A stretch of DNA of 64,000 bases, taken from assembly GCF_005796105.1 (NCBI RefSeq), contig NZ_VAUO01000005.1:62001-126000 (forward strand), in the 5' to 3' direction. Below are positions 8,566-16,655 of this stretch, one piece after another. This DNA is from Pseudomonas mosselii. GTDB lineage: Bacteria > Pseudomonadota > Gammaproteobacteria > Pseudomonadales > Pseudomonadaceae. The notes under the pieces are model-generated. The model had not been told where the DNA came from and did not search any database. It was given only the letters and a program-made list of their open reading frames with translations. Made by a program: the position numbers and the translations under genes. Every line of letters begins with the position of its first letter. Within the stretch, counting starts at the first letter, position 1.

Positions 8566-8871
8566 ATGTATCCCCATCCCGAAATGGTCCTCGCGCATCT
8601 GAACGAAACCTTCCAGCCGCTGGGTATCGACCCCGAGGCGGTATACATCAATCAAATCGACAATGTGATCGACGAAGCGGTGGTGATGTCTCGCTCGCTG
8701 CTCGATGAGGCGCTGCATCACCTCGATCAGGGTGTGGAGCCTACCTATGATCAAGGCCTGTACGGCGTGTTCCACGAACCCGGAACGTTCGACCCGGCCT
8801 TGCGGGTAGGCGGTCTACGCTTGCCCGATGTCGAGCGTTTTGTGGGGCAGATGTTGCGGGCGCGCCGCTGA
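8566..8871 (+). CDS. Hypothetical protein, 101 aa
   Basis: A 101-aa soluble protein beginning MYPHPEMVLAHLNETFQPLG, acidic with a basic tail. GGAGA lies 6 nt before the ATG, the only good ribosome-binding site nearby, which supports a real gene. I do not recognise a family. The central part, NVIDEAVVMSRSLLDEALHH, is predicted helical. It stands alone between the PsiE-family gene and a convergent DUF3509 gene, so context gives no function. Confidence 0.6.
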   Translation: MYPHPEMVLAHLNETFQPLGIDPEAVYINQIDNVIDEAVVMSRSLLDEALHHLDQGVEPTYDQGLYGVFHEPGTFDPALRVGGLRLPDVERFVGQMLRARR

Positions 8872-8890
8872 GCGCTGCGCCGGTTTGCCG

Positions 8891-9175
8891 TTAGACCGCC
8901 AAGCGTGGGCTGTGCTGCGGGTCGCGTGTCAGCGCGGCAAGCACTTGCAGCGGGTTCTGGCCTAGCTCGATGGCCAGGCCCAGGCGGATACTGTCGATGA
9001 CCCGTTGCAGGCGCACCGGATCGTTGCGCTGGGCCTGACTGATCAGACGCTTGGCCACCACGCCACTGTCATCGGATAGGGTCAGCATGATGCTGCCATC
9101 CAGGCGCTCGATGCTCAGGTTGACCCGGTATTCGGGCGCGAAGGCTTCGCTGATGCGGTCGAAAGGGTTGTTCAT
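8891..9175 (-). CDS. DUF3509 domain protein
   Basis: A 94-aa protein of the Pseudomonas-restricted DUF3509 family: MNNPFDRISEAFAPEYRVNLSIERLDGS, then SDDSGVVAKRLIS and VIDSIRLGLAIELG. No function is established. The ATG at 9175 is favoured over 9190 since family members begin close to this point. It is convergent with the 101-aa gene, with a 19-bp gap, and lies downstream of the HPF-like gene beyond a terminator. Confidence 0.7.
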   Translation of the reverse strand: MNNPFDRISEAFAPEYRVNLSIERLDGSIMLTLSDDSGVVAKRLISQAQRNDPVRLQRVIDSIRLGLAIELGQNPLQVLAALTRDPQHSPRLAV

Positions 9176-9258
9176 ACGCAAGCTCTGCAATGAATGACTG
9201 CAGCGATTGACCGGGGGCAGGCCGGGTTGGTTCAGCCCCGTTGATCGGTGAAAACGAA

Positions 9259-9283
9259 AACGCCCGGCACAAGGCCGGGCGTT
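9259..9283 (-). terminator. Intrinsic terminator of the HPF-like gene
   Basis: A 10-bp perfect stem AACGCCCGGC / GCCGGGCGTT with loop ACAAG. On the minus strand it is followed by a T-rich run (GTTTTCGTTTTC). It lies 18 bp past the HPF-like stop codon. Confidence 0.85.
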
Positions 9284-9300
9284 GGGCGGGTTGGCGAAGC

Positions 9301-9648
9301 TCAGGCCTCGGGGTCGCTAAGCTCCAGTGCACCGCGCTTGCTGCGCAGTTTGCCGTAGAAATGTTCTAGCGCATGGTTGAGCTTGCTGGCGGCACCGTCC
9401 ACTGCCTGATCCAGCGACGTGGCGGTGTGGGTCACGGAAATCGGCTGGTGGCCTTTGGGGCGAGCCTCCATCTGGCAGCGTTTGTCGTGCGGGCCGGGTT
9501 TGGCGCCGTTGTCGTCGCGCAAGTGGACTTCGATGCGGGTAAGGTCGTCCTCGTAGCGTTCGAGGTTGCTGTGCAGGATGCTGCTGACCCACTCGTTCAA
9601 GCGGACGTTGCCCTGGATCTGGTTGCTGCTGTTGACCTGGATTTGCAT
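9301..9648 (-). CDS. HPF/RaiA-family ribosome-associated protein
   Basis: A 115-aa sigma-54 modulation/S30AE-type protein. The family beta-alpha-beta-beta-beta-alpha fold is suggested by MQIQVNSSNQIQGN, RIEVHLRDDNG and SLDQAVDGAASKLNHALEHFYGKL (split). Such proteins bind the 30S subunit and stabilise inactive ribosomes in stationary phase. The canonical hpf of pseudomonads is next to rpoN, so this is more likely a second, stand-alone paralogue. It ends in a strong terminator at 9283-9259. Confidence 0.8.
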   Translation of the reverse strand: MQIQVNSSNQIQGNVRLNEWVSSILHSNLERYEDDLTRIEVHLRDDNGAKPGPHDKRCQMEARPKGHQPISVTHTATSLDQAVDGAASKLNHALEHFYGKLRSKRGALELSDPEA

Positions 9649-9819
9649 GACTTCAATCCTTATTCAGCTTGCTCGCAGGAGACGCTTCCAAGCCACTGAG
9701 GGCGTTGGTCTTTCTGCGCCTCTTGACTCTAAGGTCAGGCAACTGGAGACGGATTTCAAGTCCAATTTGAAAATAAATATGTAATGGGCAGTGGGGCTGC
9801 CAGGCAGCCCCACGATCGG

Positions 9820-12132
9820 TCAGAACGCCACCGAGGTCTGCACGTAGAGCGTACGTGGCTCACCCACGTACTTGCCCTTGTTGTTGTCGTCGAACGAGCG
9901 GGTGTAGTACTCGCGGTTGAACAGGTTTTTCACCCCCACCGCAACCTTCAGGTTGGAAAGCTCTGGGCCGAAGTCGTAGCCGGCGCGGGTGCTGACCAGC
10001 AGGTAGCCAGGGATGCGCCCGGTGCTGCCGTCGGCGCTTTCGGCTGCGGTGTTGGCGTTGTCGGCGTACTGGCTGCTCTGGAAGCTGGTGTCCAGGTTCA
10101 ACTGCCACGGGCCCTCGGTGTAGCCGACCCCCAGTGTGCCCTTGTGGCGCGATGAGAATGGCACCTGATTGCCTTTGTTCGGCCCGTCCTCGCGGATGCT
10201 GGCGTCGACGAAGGCGTAGCTGGCGTGCACATCGAAACCTGTCAGCGCCGGGCTCAAACCGTCGAGTGCGTAGCGCACGCTGGTCTCGATACCCTGATGA
10301 CGGGTTTCGCCGCGCGCGATCACCGAATCATTGGTTTGGTTGCTTTCGTACTGGTTATCGAAATTAATGAGAAACGCGCCGATCTCCGCCTGCAAGTCGC
10401 CATTGTCATAGCGCGTGCCGATTTCCCAGGTGCGCGCTTTTTCTGGTTTCACCTCGCCACTGCTGACCCGATTGGGCATCTGGCTGTACTGCACGCTGCC
10501 GAACGAGCCTTCGGTGTTGGCATACAGGTTCCAGGTGTCGGTCAGGTGGTACATCACGTTCAGTGCCGGCAGCGCGGTGTTGTAGCTGCCTTGGTAGCGC
10601 TGGCCGTTGAGGGCGTTGTTCTGCGCGGTGTCGATCATCTCGTAGCGAATACCTGGGGTGATCGTCCAGCGGCCGATATCGATGCGGTCGTCCAGGTAGA
10701 TCGCATGGGCCTCGGTGCTGCCGCGGGTGTCGCGGTCGTTGCGACTGTCGGTGGTGGGCAGTTGGTTGGCGGTAGTGGGTTCGCGGTAGCGCAGTTCGTG
10801 GCCGGCCTCGTTGACGTAGCGGTAGCCCACCCCAAACTCGTGCCAGCTCTCGCCCAGGGCCAGGCCTTGCGAGAAGCGGGTTTCGATACCGCGTACCCAG
10901 TATTCGCGCGGCGACAGCGAGACGAAACTGCCTTGGTCGAGGTAGCCGCTGCGCAGGGTTTTGGTGAAGAAGCTGTTGACGCTGAACTGGCGGTCATCCT
11001 GTTTGTAGTCGTAGCCGAAGTTGAACAGCGTGCGGCGGCCCCAGAACTTGTCCTTGAGGCGGGTCGACTGGTACGGGTCGGCGTCGAAGTCGGCGCGGCT
11101 CAGGCCACCAGGCATTTCGGCCTCGCCCTCGTAGTACTGGGCCATGGCGTGCAGGCTGTTGGCCTCGTCGAGTTGCAGCTTGCCCTTGAGAATCAAGTCG
11201 TCGATCTGCGTGTCGCTGTGTTCGCGCCAGTCACCGCCACGGGTGCCGGAGTACAGCAGCGCGCCGCCCAGGCCGTTGTCGTTGGTGCCGCCCACCAGCA
11301 GGTTGGCGCTGTTCTTGAAGCCGTCGTGGCTGGACGAGGGGCTGATCTGGTTCTGCATCGCCGCCCTGAGCGTCGCCTCCTCGGGGATGGCGCGAGTCAC
11401 GAAGTTGACGATACCGCCGACGTTCTGCGGGCCGTAGCGTACCGCGCCGCCGCCACGCACCACATCCACCGCATCCATGTTGCCCAGGCTGATCGGCGCT
11501 AGCGATAGCTGCGGCTGACCATACGGGGCGAAGGGCACCGGGATGCCGTCCATCAGCACCGTGGAGCGCGAGGCCAGGCGTGGGTTGAGACCGCGGATGC
11601 CAAAGTTCAGCGCCAAGTCGTGGCTGCCGGTGCCATTGTTTTCCGGGGCGTTTACCCCAGGGATGCGGTTGAGCACCTCGCGCGCCGAGCTTGCGCCGCT
11701 GCGCTCGAACTCCTCCCGGCGTACCACATCGCGTGCGCCGGGGTGCTCGAAAACGTTGTCCTGGCGTGCTTCGGCCAGCCAGTCGCCGACCACGCTGGAT
11801 GCGCCCAGCTCTACGGCAGCACCTGGCGTCGACGCCTGCATCGGTTGCAGGCTGTAGGCGTTATCGGCTTCCTGGCGAGCTTGCAGGCCGCTGCCGCGCA
11901 GCAGTGCCTCAAGGCCTTGGGCAGTGTCGTACTGGCCTTCGATGCCTGGGCTGTTCAGGCCCTGGGTCACGGCCGAGCCGAAGGAAATCAATGCGCCACT
12001 CTCGCGGCCGAACTGGTTGAGGGCCTGTTCCAGGTTGCCAGGGGCGATGTGGTAGTCGCGGGCTTCGCCCGCCAGGGCGAAGGGGGCGACGAACAGCAGG
12101 GCGCAGGCGAGGCTGCTGGGGCGCAGAAGCAT
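9820..12132 (-). CDS. fecA: FecA-type TonB-dependent receptor with STN signalling domain
   Basis: A 770-aa outer-membrane receptor. The signal peptide ends near residue 21 (FALA). The secretin/TonB short N-terminal (STN) domain spans about 25-100 (YHIAPGNLEQALNQFGRES), a plug about 130-245 (NRIPGVNAPENNGTGSHDL, RGGGAVRYGPQNVGG), and the beta-barrel runs to a terminal Phe (VQTSVAF). Strong resemblance to ferric-citrate receptors suggests ferric dicitrate import and transmembrane signalling. It lies downstream of its cognate fecI-fecR pair with a 101-bp gap holding a likely ECF promoter. The substrate is inferred by family only. Confidence 0.88.
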   Translation of the reverse strand: MLLRPSSLACALLFVAPFALAGEARDYHIAPGNLEQALNQFGRESGALISFGSAVTQGLNSPGIEGQYDTAQGLEALLRGSGLQARQEADNAYSLQPMQASTPGAAVELGASSVVGDWLAEARQDNVFEHPGARDVVRREEFERSGASSAREVLNRIPGVNAPENNGTGSHDLALNFGIRGLNPRLASRSTVLMDGIPVPFAPYGQPQLSLAPISLGNMDAVDVVRGGGAVRYGPQNVGGIVNFVTRAIPEEATLRAAMQNQISPSSSHDGFKNSANLLVGGTNDNGLGGALLYSGTRGGDWREHSDTQIDDLILKGKLQLDEANSLHAMAQYYEGEAEMPGGLSRADFDADPYQSTRLKDKFWGRRTLFNFGYDYKQDDRQFSVNSFFTKTLRSGYLDQGSFVSLSPREYWVRGIETRFSQGLALGESWHEFGVGYRYVNEAGHELRYREPTTANQLPTTDSRNDRDTRGSTEAHAIYLDDRIDIGRWTITPGIRYEMIDTAQNNALNGQRYQGSYNTALPALNVMYHLTDTWNLYANTEGSFGSVQYSQMPNRVSSGEVKPEKARTWEIGTRYDNGDLQAEIGAFLINFDNQYESNQTNDSVIARGETRHQGIETSVRYALDGLSPALTGFDVHASYAFVDASIREDGPNKGNQVPFSSRHKGTLGVGYTEGPWQLNLDTSFQSSQYADNANTAAESADGSTGRIPGYLLVSTRAGYDFGPELSNLKVAVGVKNLFNREYYTRSFDDNNKGKYVGEPRTLYVQTSVAF

Positions 12133-12168
12133 GTGACGAAGGTCCTGTGAGAAGGGGTTCTGCCTTCT

Positions 12169-12197
12169 CTGTCACGCGAGGTTTGGAAAATGGCTCA
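12169..12197 (-). promoter_or_regulatory. Candidate FecI-type ECF promoter of fecA
   Basis: On the minus strand the pattern TGAG-N3-TTTTC-N9-CGTG follows an A/T-rich tract, and lies about 40-65 nt before the fecA ATG. The same arrangement occurs upstream of the second receptor at 17666-17693. Confidence 0.45.
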
Positions 12198-12233
12198 GGC
12201 TTTTGAAAAAATAATTCCGGCCCTGGCCCAAGG

Positions 12234-13163
12234 TCACCCGGTAGCCGAGTCGACCGATACCCAGTAACGCGTGAAGCGGCGCACTTTGACCGGCAGCGCC
12301 ACTTCGAGCATCGCCAGGATGCGTTCGCTGTCGTCCAGGGGGTAGGAGCCGGAAATCCGCAGGTCGGCAACGCGCTCGCTGCATCCCAATTGGCCCAGGC
12401 GATAGCGCGACAGCTCGGCGATGAAGTCGCCCAGGCGCATCTGCGAGACCACCAGCATGCCATCCACCCACGCCGCGCGGTTCGGGTCCAGGGGGGCGAT
12501 AGCCTGCCAACTGCCGCGGGCGAAGCGCGCCTGGTGGCCGGCCAACAGCGATTGCCCGGCCACGCTGACACTGCCACTGAACACCGAGACCAGGCTGAAA
12601 CCGTCGAACTGGCGCACGTTGACCCGCCCGCTGCCCAGACGCAGTTCGCCTTCGGCCGTGCGCAGGTGCAGTTGACGCGTATCGTTGAGCGCATCCAACA
12701 GCAGTTCGCCTTCCTCCAGCCGCACTAGGCGCTGGCTAGCATCGAAGCGCACGTCAGCAGCGCTACGGGTATTCAGATACAACTGGCTGCCGTCTTCCAG
12801 GCTCAGGCGACGGCGCTGGCCGACCGGGCTGCGGTAGTCGGCCATCAGCCCCGGCAGCGGGTTGTGCGGTTGCAGGCCAAGCCCGGTGGCGCTGGCGATG
12901 CCCACCAATAGCAGCGCTTTGAGCGCCTGGCGTCGAGCCGGGGAGGGCGGGGCCTGCAAGGCGGCATGCAGCACTGGCGCGGCGACGCTGTGCAGGCGTT
13001 GGTTGACGTGCTGGATGTGGGCCCAGGCGCGTTGATGTTCGCTGTCGGCTTGTAGCCAATGCTCCAGAGCTTGGCGTTGCTGCTGGTCGAAGTCATCGCC
13101 TTGCGATTCGATCAGCCAGTGCACGGCTTGTTGGGCGATCTGAGGGGAAAAGGTGGTGTTCAT
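12234..13163 (-). CDS. fecR: FecR-type anti-sigma/sigma regulator
   Basis: A 309-aa FecR protein. The cytoplasmic FecR-N domain (QAVHWLIESQGDDFDQQQRQ) occupies about residues 10-80, a single membrane segment lies near 90-110 (ALLLVGIASATGLGL), and the periplasmic FecR domain spans about 115-240 (RRLSLEDGSQLYLNTRSAADV). It senses the loaded FecA receptor and controls FecI. The ATG at 13163 overlaps the fecI stop by 4 bp. The frame remains open far upstream, antisense to nothing but overlapping fecI, so that extension is rejected. Confidence 0.88.
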   Translation of the reverse strand: MNTTFSPQIAQQAVHWLIESQGDDFDQQQRQALEHWLQADSEHQRAWAHIQHVNQRLHSVAAPVLHAALQAPPSPARRQALKALLLVGIASATGLGLQPHNPLPGLMADYRSPVGQRRRLSLEDGSQLYLNTRSAADVRFDASQRLVRLEEGELLLDALNDTRQLHLRTAEGELRLGSGRVNVRQFDGFSLVSVFSGSVSVAGQSLLAGHQARFARGSWQAIAPLDPNRAAWVDGMLVVSQMRLGDFIAELSRYRLGQLGCSERVADLRISGSYPLDDSERILAMLEVALPVKVRRFTRYWVSVDSATG

Positions 13164-13654
13164 AGGGCGAAGTAGCAGCGTAGAGCCGCTTTGTGCAGAT
13201 AGCGCTTGACCGTGGCCAGCGAGATGCCCAGTTCCCGCGCGATCTCGGTATGGCCCAGACCGTCGATCTGGGCCAGCAGGAAGGCGCGCTTGACCCGTGG
13301 CGCCAGGCCATCGAGCAGGCGATCCAGTTCGAACAGGGTTTCGAGAATCAGGGCCTTGTCTTCTTCGCTCGGGGCCAGGTGCTCCGGGACTTGGGCCAGG
13401 GCCTCGAGGTAGGCGCGTTCGAGCGCCTGGCGGCGAAAGTGATTGCACAGCACCCGCTTGGCCACCGTGGTGAGGAACGCGCGGGGTTCGACCAGTTGCG
13501 GTGCCTCGCGGGCCTGGAGCAGGCGCACGTAAGTGTCCTGGGCCAGATCGGCGGCGCTCTGCGGGCAGTCCAGACGCCGCCGCAGCCAGCCGGTGAGCCA
13601 GGTGTGATGGGCCAGATAGAGGCCTTCGACAGTGGAAGAAAGGGCGCTTGACAC
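13160..13654 (-). CDS. fecI: FecI-type ECF sigma factor
   Basis: A 164-aa extracytoplasmic-function sigma factor. Region 2 (DLAQDTYVRLLQARE, FLTTVAKRVLCNHFRRQ) and region 4 (FLLAQIDGLGHTEIARELG) are complete. It should direct transcription of the downstream fecA after a signal through FecR. I choose the GTG at 13654, which has GGAG 8 nt upstream; an earlier in-frame GTG at 13663 has its GGAG too close. A Fur-box-like sequence at 13688-13708 suggests iron repression. Confidence 0.87.
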   Translation of the reverse strand: MSSALSSTVEGLYLAHHTWLTGWLRRRLDCPQSAADLAQDTYVRLLQAREAPQLVEPRAFLTTVAKRVLCNHFRRQALERAYLEALAQVPEHLAPSEEDKALILETLFELDRLLDGLAPRVKRAFLLAQIDGLGHTEIARELGISLATVKRYLHKAALRCYFAL

Positions 13655-13687
13655 CGATGCCACTCCAGCGCCGCCTGGCGCAACTGG

Positions 13688-13708
13688 AATTAAGAATTGT
13701 TCGCATTA
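13688..13708. promoter_or_regulatory. Candidate Fur box for fecI-fecR
   Basis: On the minus strand TAATGCGAACAATTCTTAAT resembles the Pseudomonas iron box (hexameric NAT[A/T]AT-like repeats). It lies about 34 bp before the fecI GTG. Assigned by eye, so exact edges are approximate. Confidence 0.55.
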
Positions 13709-13836
13709 TATTCAGGCGCTCGACCTCCGGCAATCGACCTTTCGCATGCCGGGCCCCACGGGTGCAGCCCCTGGTCGTCAAGTGCCGGAGGCGCTCCACG
13801 CTTCGATACCGCTCCCGCACATCCGCCAAACTTTGC

Positions 13837-13862
13837 TTATGAGAATCCAAATCATTACTATT
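13837..13862. promoter_or_regulatory. Candidate Fur box for the DUF3649-PepSY operon
   Basis: An A/T-rich stretch containing ATGAGAATCCAAATCATTAC lies 25-50 bp before the ATG of the DUF3649 gene. It resembles overlapping GATAAT-type Fur hexamers, and the genes it precedes are of iron-uptake type. Assigned by eye. Confidence 0.45.
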
Positions 13863-13888
13863 GCAACCCCTTTCCCCGGACCTGCGCC

Positions 13889-14194
13889 ATGACCCGCAAC
13901 GCCGCCGGACTTTCCCTGAGCTATCGCCTGGCGGTGGCTTCGCGCTGCCTGGCTGCCTCGCTGGGCGGCTACCTGTTGGCTGCGCTGGTCAGCGTGGCCG
14001 GCGCGCTGCTGTTACCCATGGCCCAGGTCGATGCCGCGCTGACCGGCATGCTGCTGTCGTTCGTGTTCTGGGTGTTGGCCTTCCTCTGGTGCTTCGCCTG
14101 CCGCAGCGCCTGGCGGGCTTGGCTGGGAGTGCTGCTGCCGAGTGTGGTGCTGGGGGCGATCAACGCCGTGGCCTACTGGATGAACAACGGATGA
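13889..14194 (+). CDS. DUF3649 small membrane protein, iron-uptake associated
   Basis: A 101-aa inner-membrane protein with about three hydrophobic segments (residues 20-45, 50-72, 78-97), beginning MTRNAAGLSLSYRLAVASRC. It matches the DUF3649 type that recurs beside PepSY and DUF3325 proteins next to TonB receptors. The ATG at 13889 is taken because upstream codons of the frame run through the Fur-like region. It overlaps the PepSY gene by 4 bp (ATGA), so the genes are translationally coupled. Biochemical role unknown. Confidence 0.75.
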   Translation: MTRNAAGLSLSYRLAVASRCLAASLGGYLLAALVSVAGALLLPMAQVDAALTGMLLSFVFWVLAFLWCFACRSAWRAWLGVLLPSVVLGAINAVAYWMNNG

Positions 14195-15765
14195 AAGAAG
14201 GCTTCCGCCAGGCCATGGCCTGGCTGCACACCTGGACCGGCCTGCTCTTCGGCTGGCTGCTGTTCGCCATCTTCCTGACCGGGACGCTGACCTACTTCAA
14301 GGAAGAGATCAGCCATTGGAGCCAGCCGGAAATCCAGGCCCACCCGCTCGATCCCGTGGCCAGCCTGGGCCTGGCCCAGCGCTACCTGCAAGACAACGCC
14401 GGGCATTCGCGCAACTGGTTCATCCGCCTGCCCAACGAACGCGAGGCGGCCCTGCGTGTCGGCTGGCGCGACCCGAATGCCGGTGGCCGGCGCGGGTTCG
14501 TCAACAAGCAGCTGGATGCCGCCAGCGGCCAGGAAGTGGTGGCCCGCGACAGCCGTGGCGGCGAGTTCTTCTATCGCTTTCACTTCGAACTGCAAATGCC
14601 CTATCCCTGGGGCCGCTGGCTGGCGACCCTGTGCGCCTTCGTCATGCTGCTGGGCTTGGTTACCGGGATCATCACCCACAAGAAGATCTTCAAGGAGTTC
14701 TTCACTTTCCGCCCAGGCAAGGGCCAGCGCTCCTGGCTCGACGGCCACAACGCCATCGGCGTTCTGGTGCTGCCGTTTCACCTGATGATCAGCTACAGCA
14801 GCCTGGTGCTGTTCATGTACCTGGTGATGCCGGCCGGCATCCTGGCCAGCTACGGCGACAATGAGCGTTACTTCAGCGATCTGTTCGGGCGTGACCAAGC
14901 CCCCGCGATGGCCGGTGTGGCGGCGCCGCTGGTGCCACTGCCTGAGCTTTACGCCAAGGTGCAGGCCATGGCGCCGGGGGCGCGGATTGGCTCGATCCAG
15001 GTGCACAATCCCGGCGACAGCAACGCCCGGGTCACGCTGGTGCGCGCCAGCGCCGACGATGTCGCCTACCGGCGCAGCGCCAACTGGACCTTCGACGGCC
15101 GCACGGGGGCGCTGTTGCAGCAGGGCGCGCCAGAGAGCGCGGCGATGATGACCTCGTTCACCTTTGCCGGCTTGCACATGGGCAACTTCGCCGGCCCCTG
15201 GCTGCGCTGGCTGTACTTCGCCTTTGGCATTGCCGGTACTGCGCTGATCGGCACGGGCCTGGTGATGTGGCTGGGCAAGCGCCAGCTCAAGCACGCCAAG
15301 AGCGGGCACATGCCCGGCGAACTGCGCCTGGTCGAGGTGCTCAACATCGCCAGCATGAGCGGCCTGCTGCTGGGCGTGGCGGCGTTCTTCTGGGCCAACC
15401 GACTGTTGCCGGTGACGCTGGAGGGGCGCGCCGACTGGGAAATCAACAGCTTCTTCTGCGTTTGGGCGCTGGCATTGCTGCACGCGATGTTGCGCCCGGG
15501 GCGGCGGGCCTGGGGCGAGCAGTTGGCGCTGGGCGCGCTGGCGTTCGGCGGGTTGCCGTTGCTCAACGCGGTCACCACCGCACATGGCCTGAATCACGCC
15601 ATCGCCGTGGGCGACTGGGTGATGGCCGGTTTCGACCTGACTGCATTGGGCGTCGGTCTATTGCTGGCCTGGGCGGCCAGCAAGATGCTGCGCGCCGCGA
15701 AGGTTGTGGCCAAATGCGCACCTCGGGCGACCAAGGCTGGCGCTGATTGCGTGGAGGTGCACTGA
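14191..15765 (+). CDS. PepSY-associated membrane protein (putative siderophore reductase)
   Basis: A 524-aa PepSY_TM-family protein. The N-terminal helix RQAMAWLHTWTGLLFGWLLF is at about residues 6-25, the periplasmic PepSY segment follows to about 150, and further helices lie near 150-170 (LCAFVMLLGLVTGIITHKKIF), 195-215, 335-365 and in the C-terminal third. Conserved histidines in HTWTG, GHNAIG and GLHMG resemble a heme-binding set. Related FoxB/FiuB-type proteins release iron from siderophores by reduction, so that role is inferred. Overlaps of 4 bp upstream and 1 bp downstream show an operon. Confidence 0.75.
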   Translation: MKEGFRQAMAWLHTWTGLLFGWLLFAIFLTGTLTYFKEEISHWSQPEIQAHPLDPVASLGLAQRYLQDNAGHSRNWFIRLPNEREAALRVGWRDPNAGGRRGFVNKQLDAASGQEVVARDSRGGEFFYRFHFELQMPYPWGRWLATLCAFVMLLGLVTGIITHKKIFKEFFTFRPGKGQRSWLDGHNAIGVLVLPFHLMISYSSLVLFMYLVMPAGILASYGDNERYFSDLFGRDQAPAMAGVAAPLVPLPELYAKVQAMAPGARIGSIQVHNPGDSNARVTLVRASADDVAYRRSANWTFDGRTGALLQQGAPESAAMMTSFTFAGLHMGNFAGPWLRWLYFAFGIAGTALIGTGLVMWLGKRQLKHAKSGHMPGELRLVEVLNIASMSGLLLGVAAFFWANRLLPVTLEGRADWEINSFFCVWALALLHAMLRPGRRAWGEQLALGALAFGGLPLLNAVTTAHGLNHAIAVGDWVMAGFDLTALGVGLLLAWAASKMLRAAKVVAKCAPRATKAGADCVEVH

Positions 15766-16088
15766 TGCTGGGGGTCGCCCTGATGGGGTATGCCGGTTTC
15801 GTCGGCCTGTGCCTGGCCATGGAAAAGCACTTCAGCGCGTTGCTCGCACGCAAGCCCACGGCTGTTCAACGGCATGGGCTGCGCCTGGCCGGTTGGGCGT
15901 TGCTGGTGTTGTCGCTGGTGCTGGCGGTGCAGGTGCGTGGCTGGGCATCGGGATTGGTGGAATGGACCGCCGTGCTGATGGCTGGCGTCATCCTGTGGGT
16001 GTTCGGCCTGCCTTATCAGCCGCGCCTGTTGCTCAGGCTGGCGGCTGTCAGCTTGCTGCTCGGGCCGTTGCTGGCGGTGTGGGGGTAG
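15765..16088 (+). CDS. DUF3325 small membrane protein
   Basis: A 107-aa hydrophobic protein with three or four membrane segments, starting MLGVALMGYAGFVGLCLAMEKH, which matches DUF3325. The ATG at 15765 shares its first base with the PepSY stop codon (TGATG), so translation is coupled; an earlier in-frame ATG at 15747 lies inside the PepSY gene. Presumed accessory to siderophore-iron handling, by association only. Confidence 0.7.
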   Translation: MLGVALMGYAGFVGLCLAMEKHFSALLARKPTAVQRHGLRLAGWALLVLSLVLAVQVRGWASGLVEWTAVLMAGVILWVFGLPYQPRLLLRLAAVSLLLGPLLAVWG

Positions 16089-16091
16089 GCG

Positions 16092-16655
16092 GTGAGCGAG
16101 CCGGGGGATGTGAGCGACAGCGACGCCGGGCGGGCGCGTTTCGTGCAGGTGTTCCTGGCCCAGCGGGCGCGCATGGAAGCGCTGGTCAGCCGGCGCATCG
16201 GCTGTCGCGCCACGGCCTCGGACCTGGTGCAGGACCTGTTCCTGCGTTTTTGGCGCAGGCCCGAGGTCAAGGTCGAAGCCCTCGACACCTACCTGCTGCG
16301 CAGTGCCAGCAACCTGGCCATCGATTACTTGCGCAGCGAAGGCAGCCGCGATCGGGTTGCCGAAGGCCTCCACAACACCGATGAGGCGCCTACGGGACAG
16401 GCACCCGAACAGGCCCTGGAGGTGGACCACGACCTGCTACGCATCGAAGCCGCGCTGCGTGCCCTGCCCGAACGCACCCGGCAGATCTTCCTGCTCAGCC
16501 GCATCCACGGCTGCACCTACGCCGAGATCGCCAAGGCCATGCAGGTGTCCCAGAGTGCCGTGGAAAAGCATATGATGCGCGCCCTCGAAGCGTGCAAGGC
16601 GAGCGTCGCCGAGCCCGCCTCTGCATCGCGCCAGTCAGGGAGTACCCGCCGATGA
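16092..16655 (+). CDS. ECF sigma factor of the FecI/FpvI group
   Basis: A 187-aa ECF sigma factor with GTG start 4 nt after the DUF3325 gene. Region 2 (SDLVQDLFLRFWRRPEV, TYLLRSASNLAIDYLRSE) and region 4 (RTRQIFLLSRIHGCTYAEIAKAM, then SQSAVEKHMMRALEACK) are complete. It overlaps the following fecR-like gene by 4 bp. It should transcribe the TonB receptor gene at 17750 once that receptor binds its siderophore. Iron control probably comes from the operon promoter near 13840. Confidence 0.88.
   Translation: MSEPGDVSDSDAGRARFVQVFLAQRARMEALVSRRIGCRATASDLVQDLFLRFWRRPEVKVEALDTYLLRSASNLAIDYLRSEGSRDRVAEGLHNTDEAPTGQAPEQALEVDHDLLRIEAALRALPERTRQIFLLSRIHGCTYAEIAKAMQVSQSAVEKHMMRALEACKASVAEPASASRQSGSTRR

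Noticed and set aside
13164..13850. N-terminal extension of fecR
   Set aside because: The frame stays open across fecI in another phase, but fecI has all sigma-factor motifs and the fecR family start is at 13163.
14173..15597. 474-codon minus-strand frame
   Set aside because: Antisense to the PepSY gene; glutamine/histidine/arginine-rich shadow.
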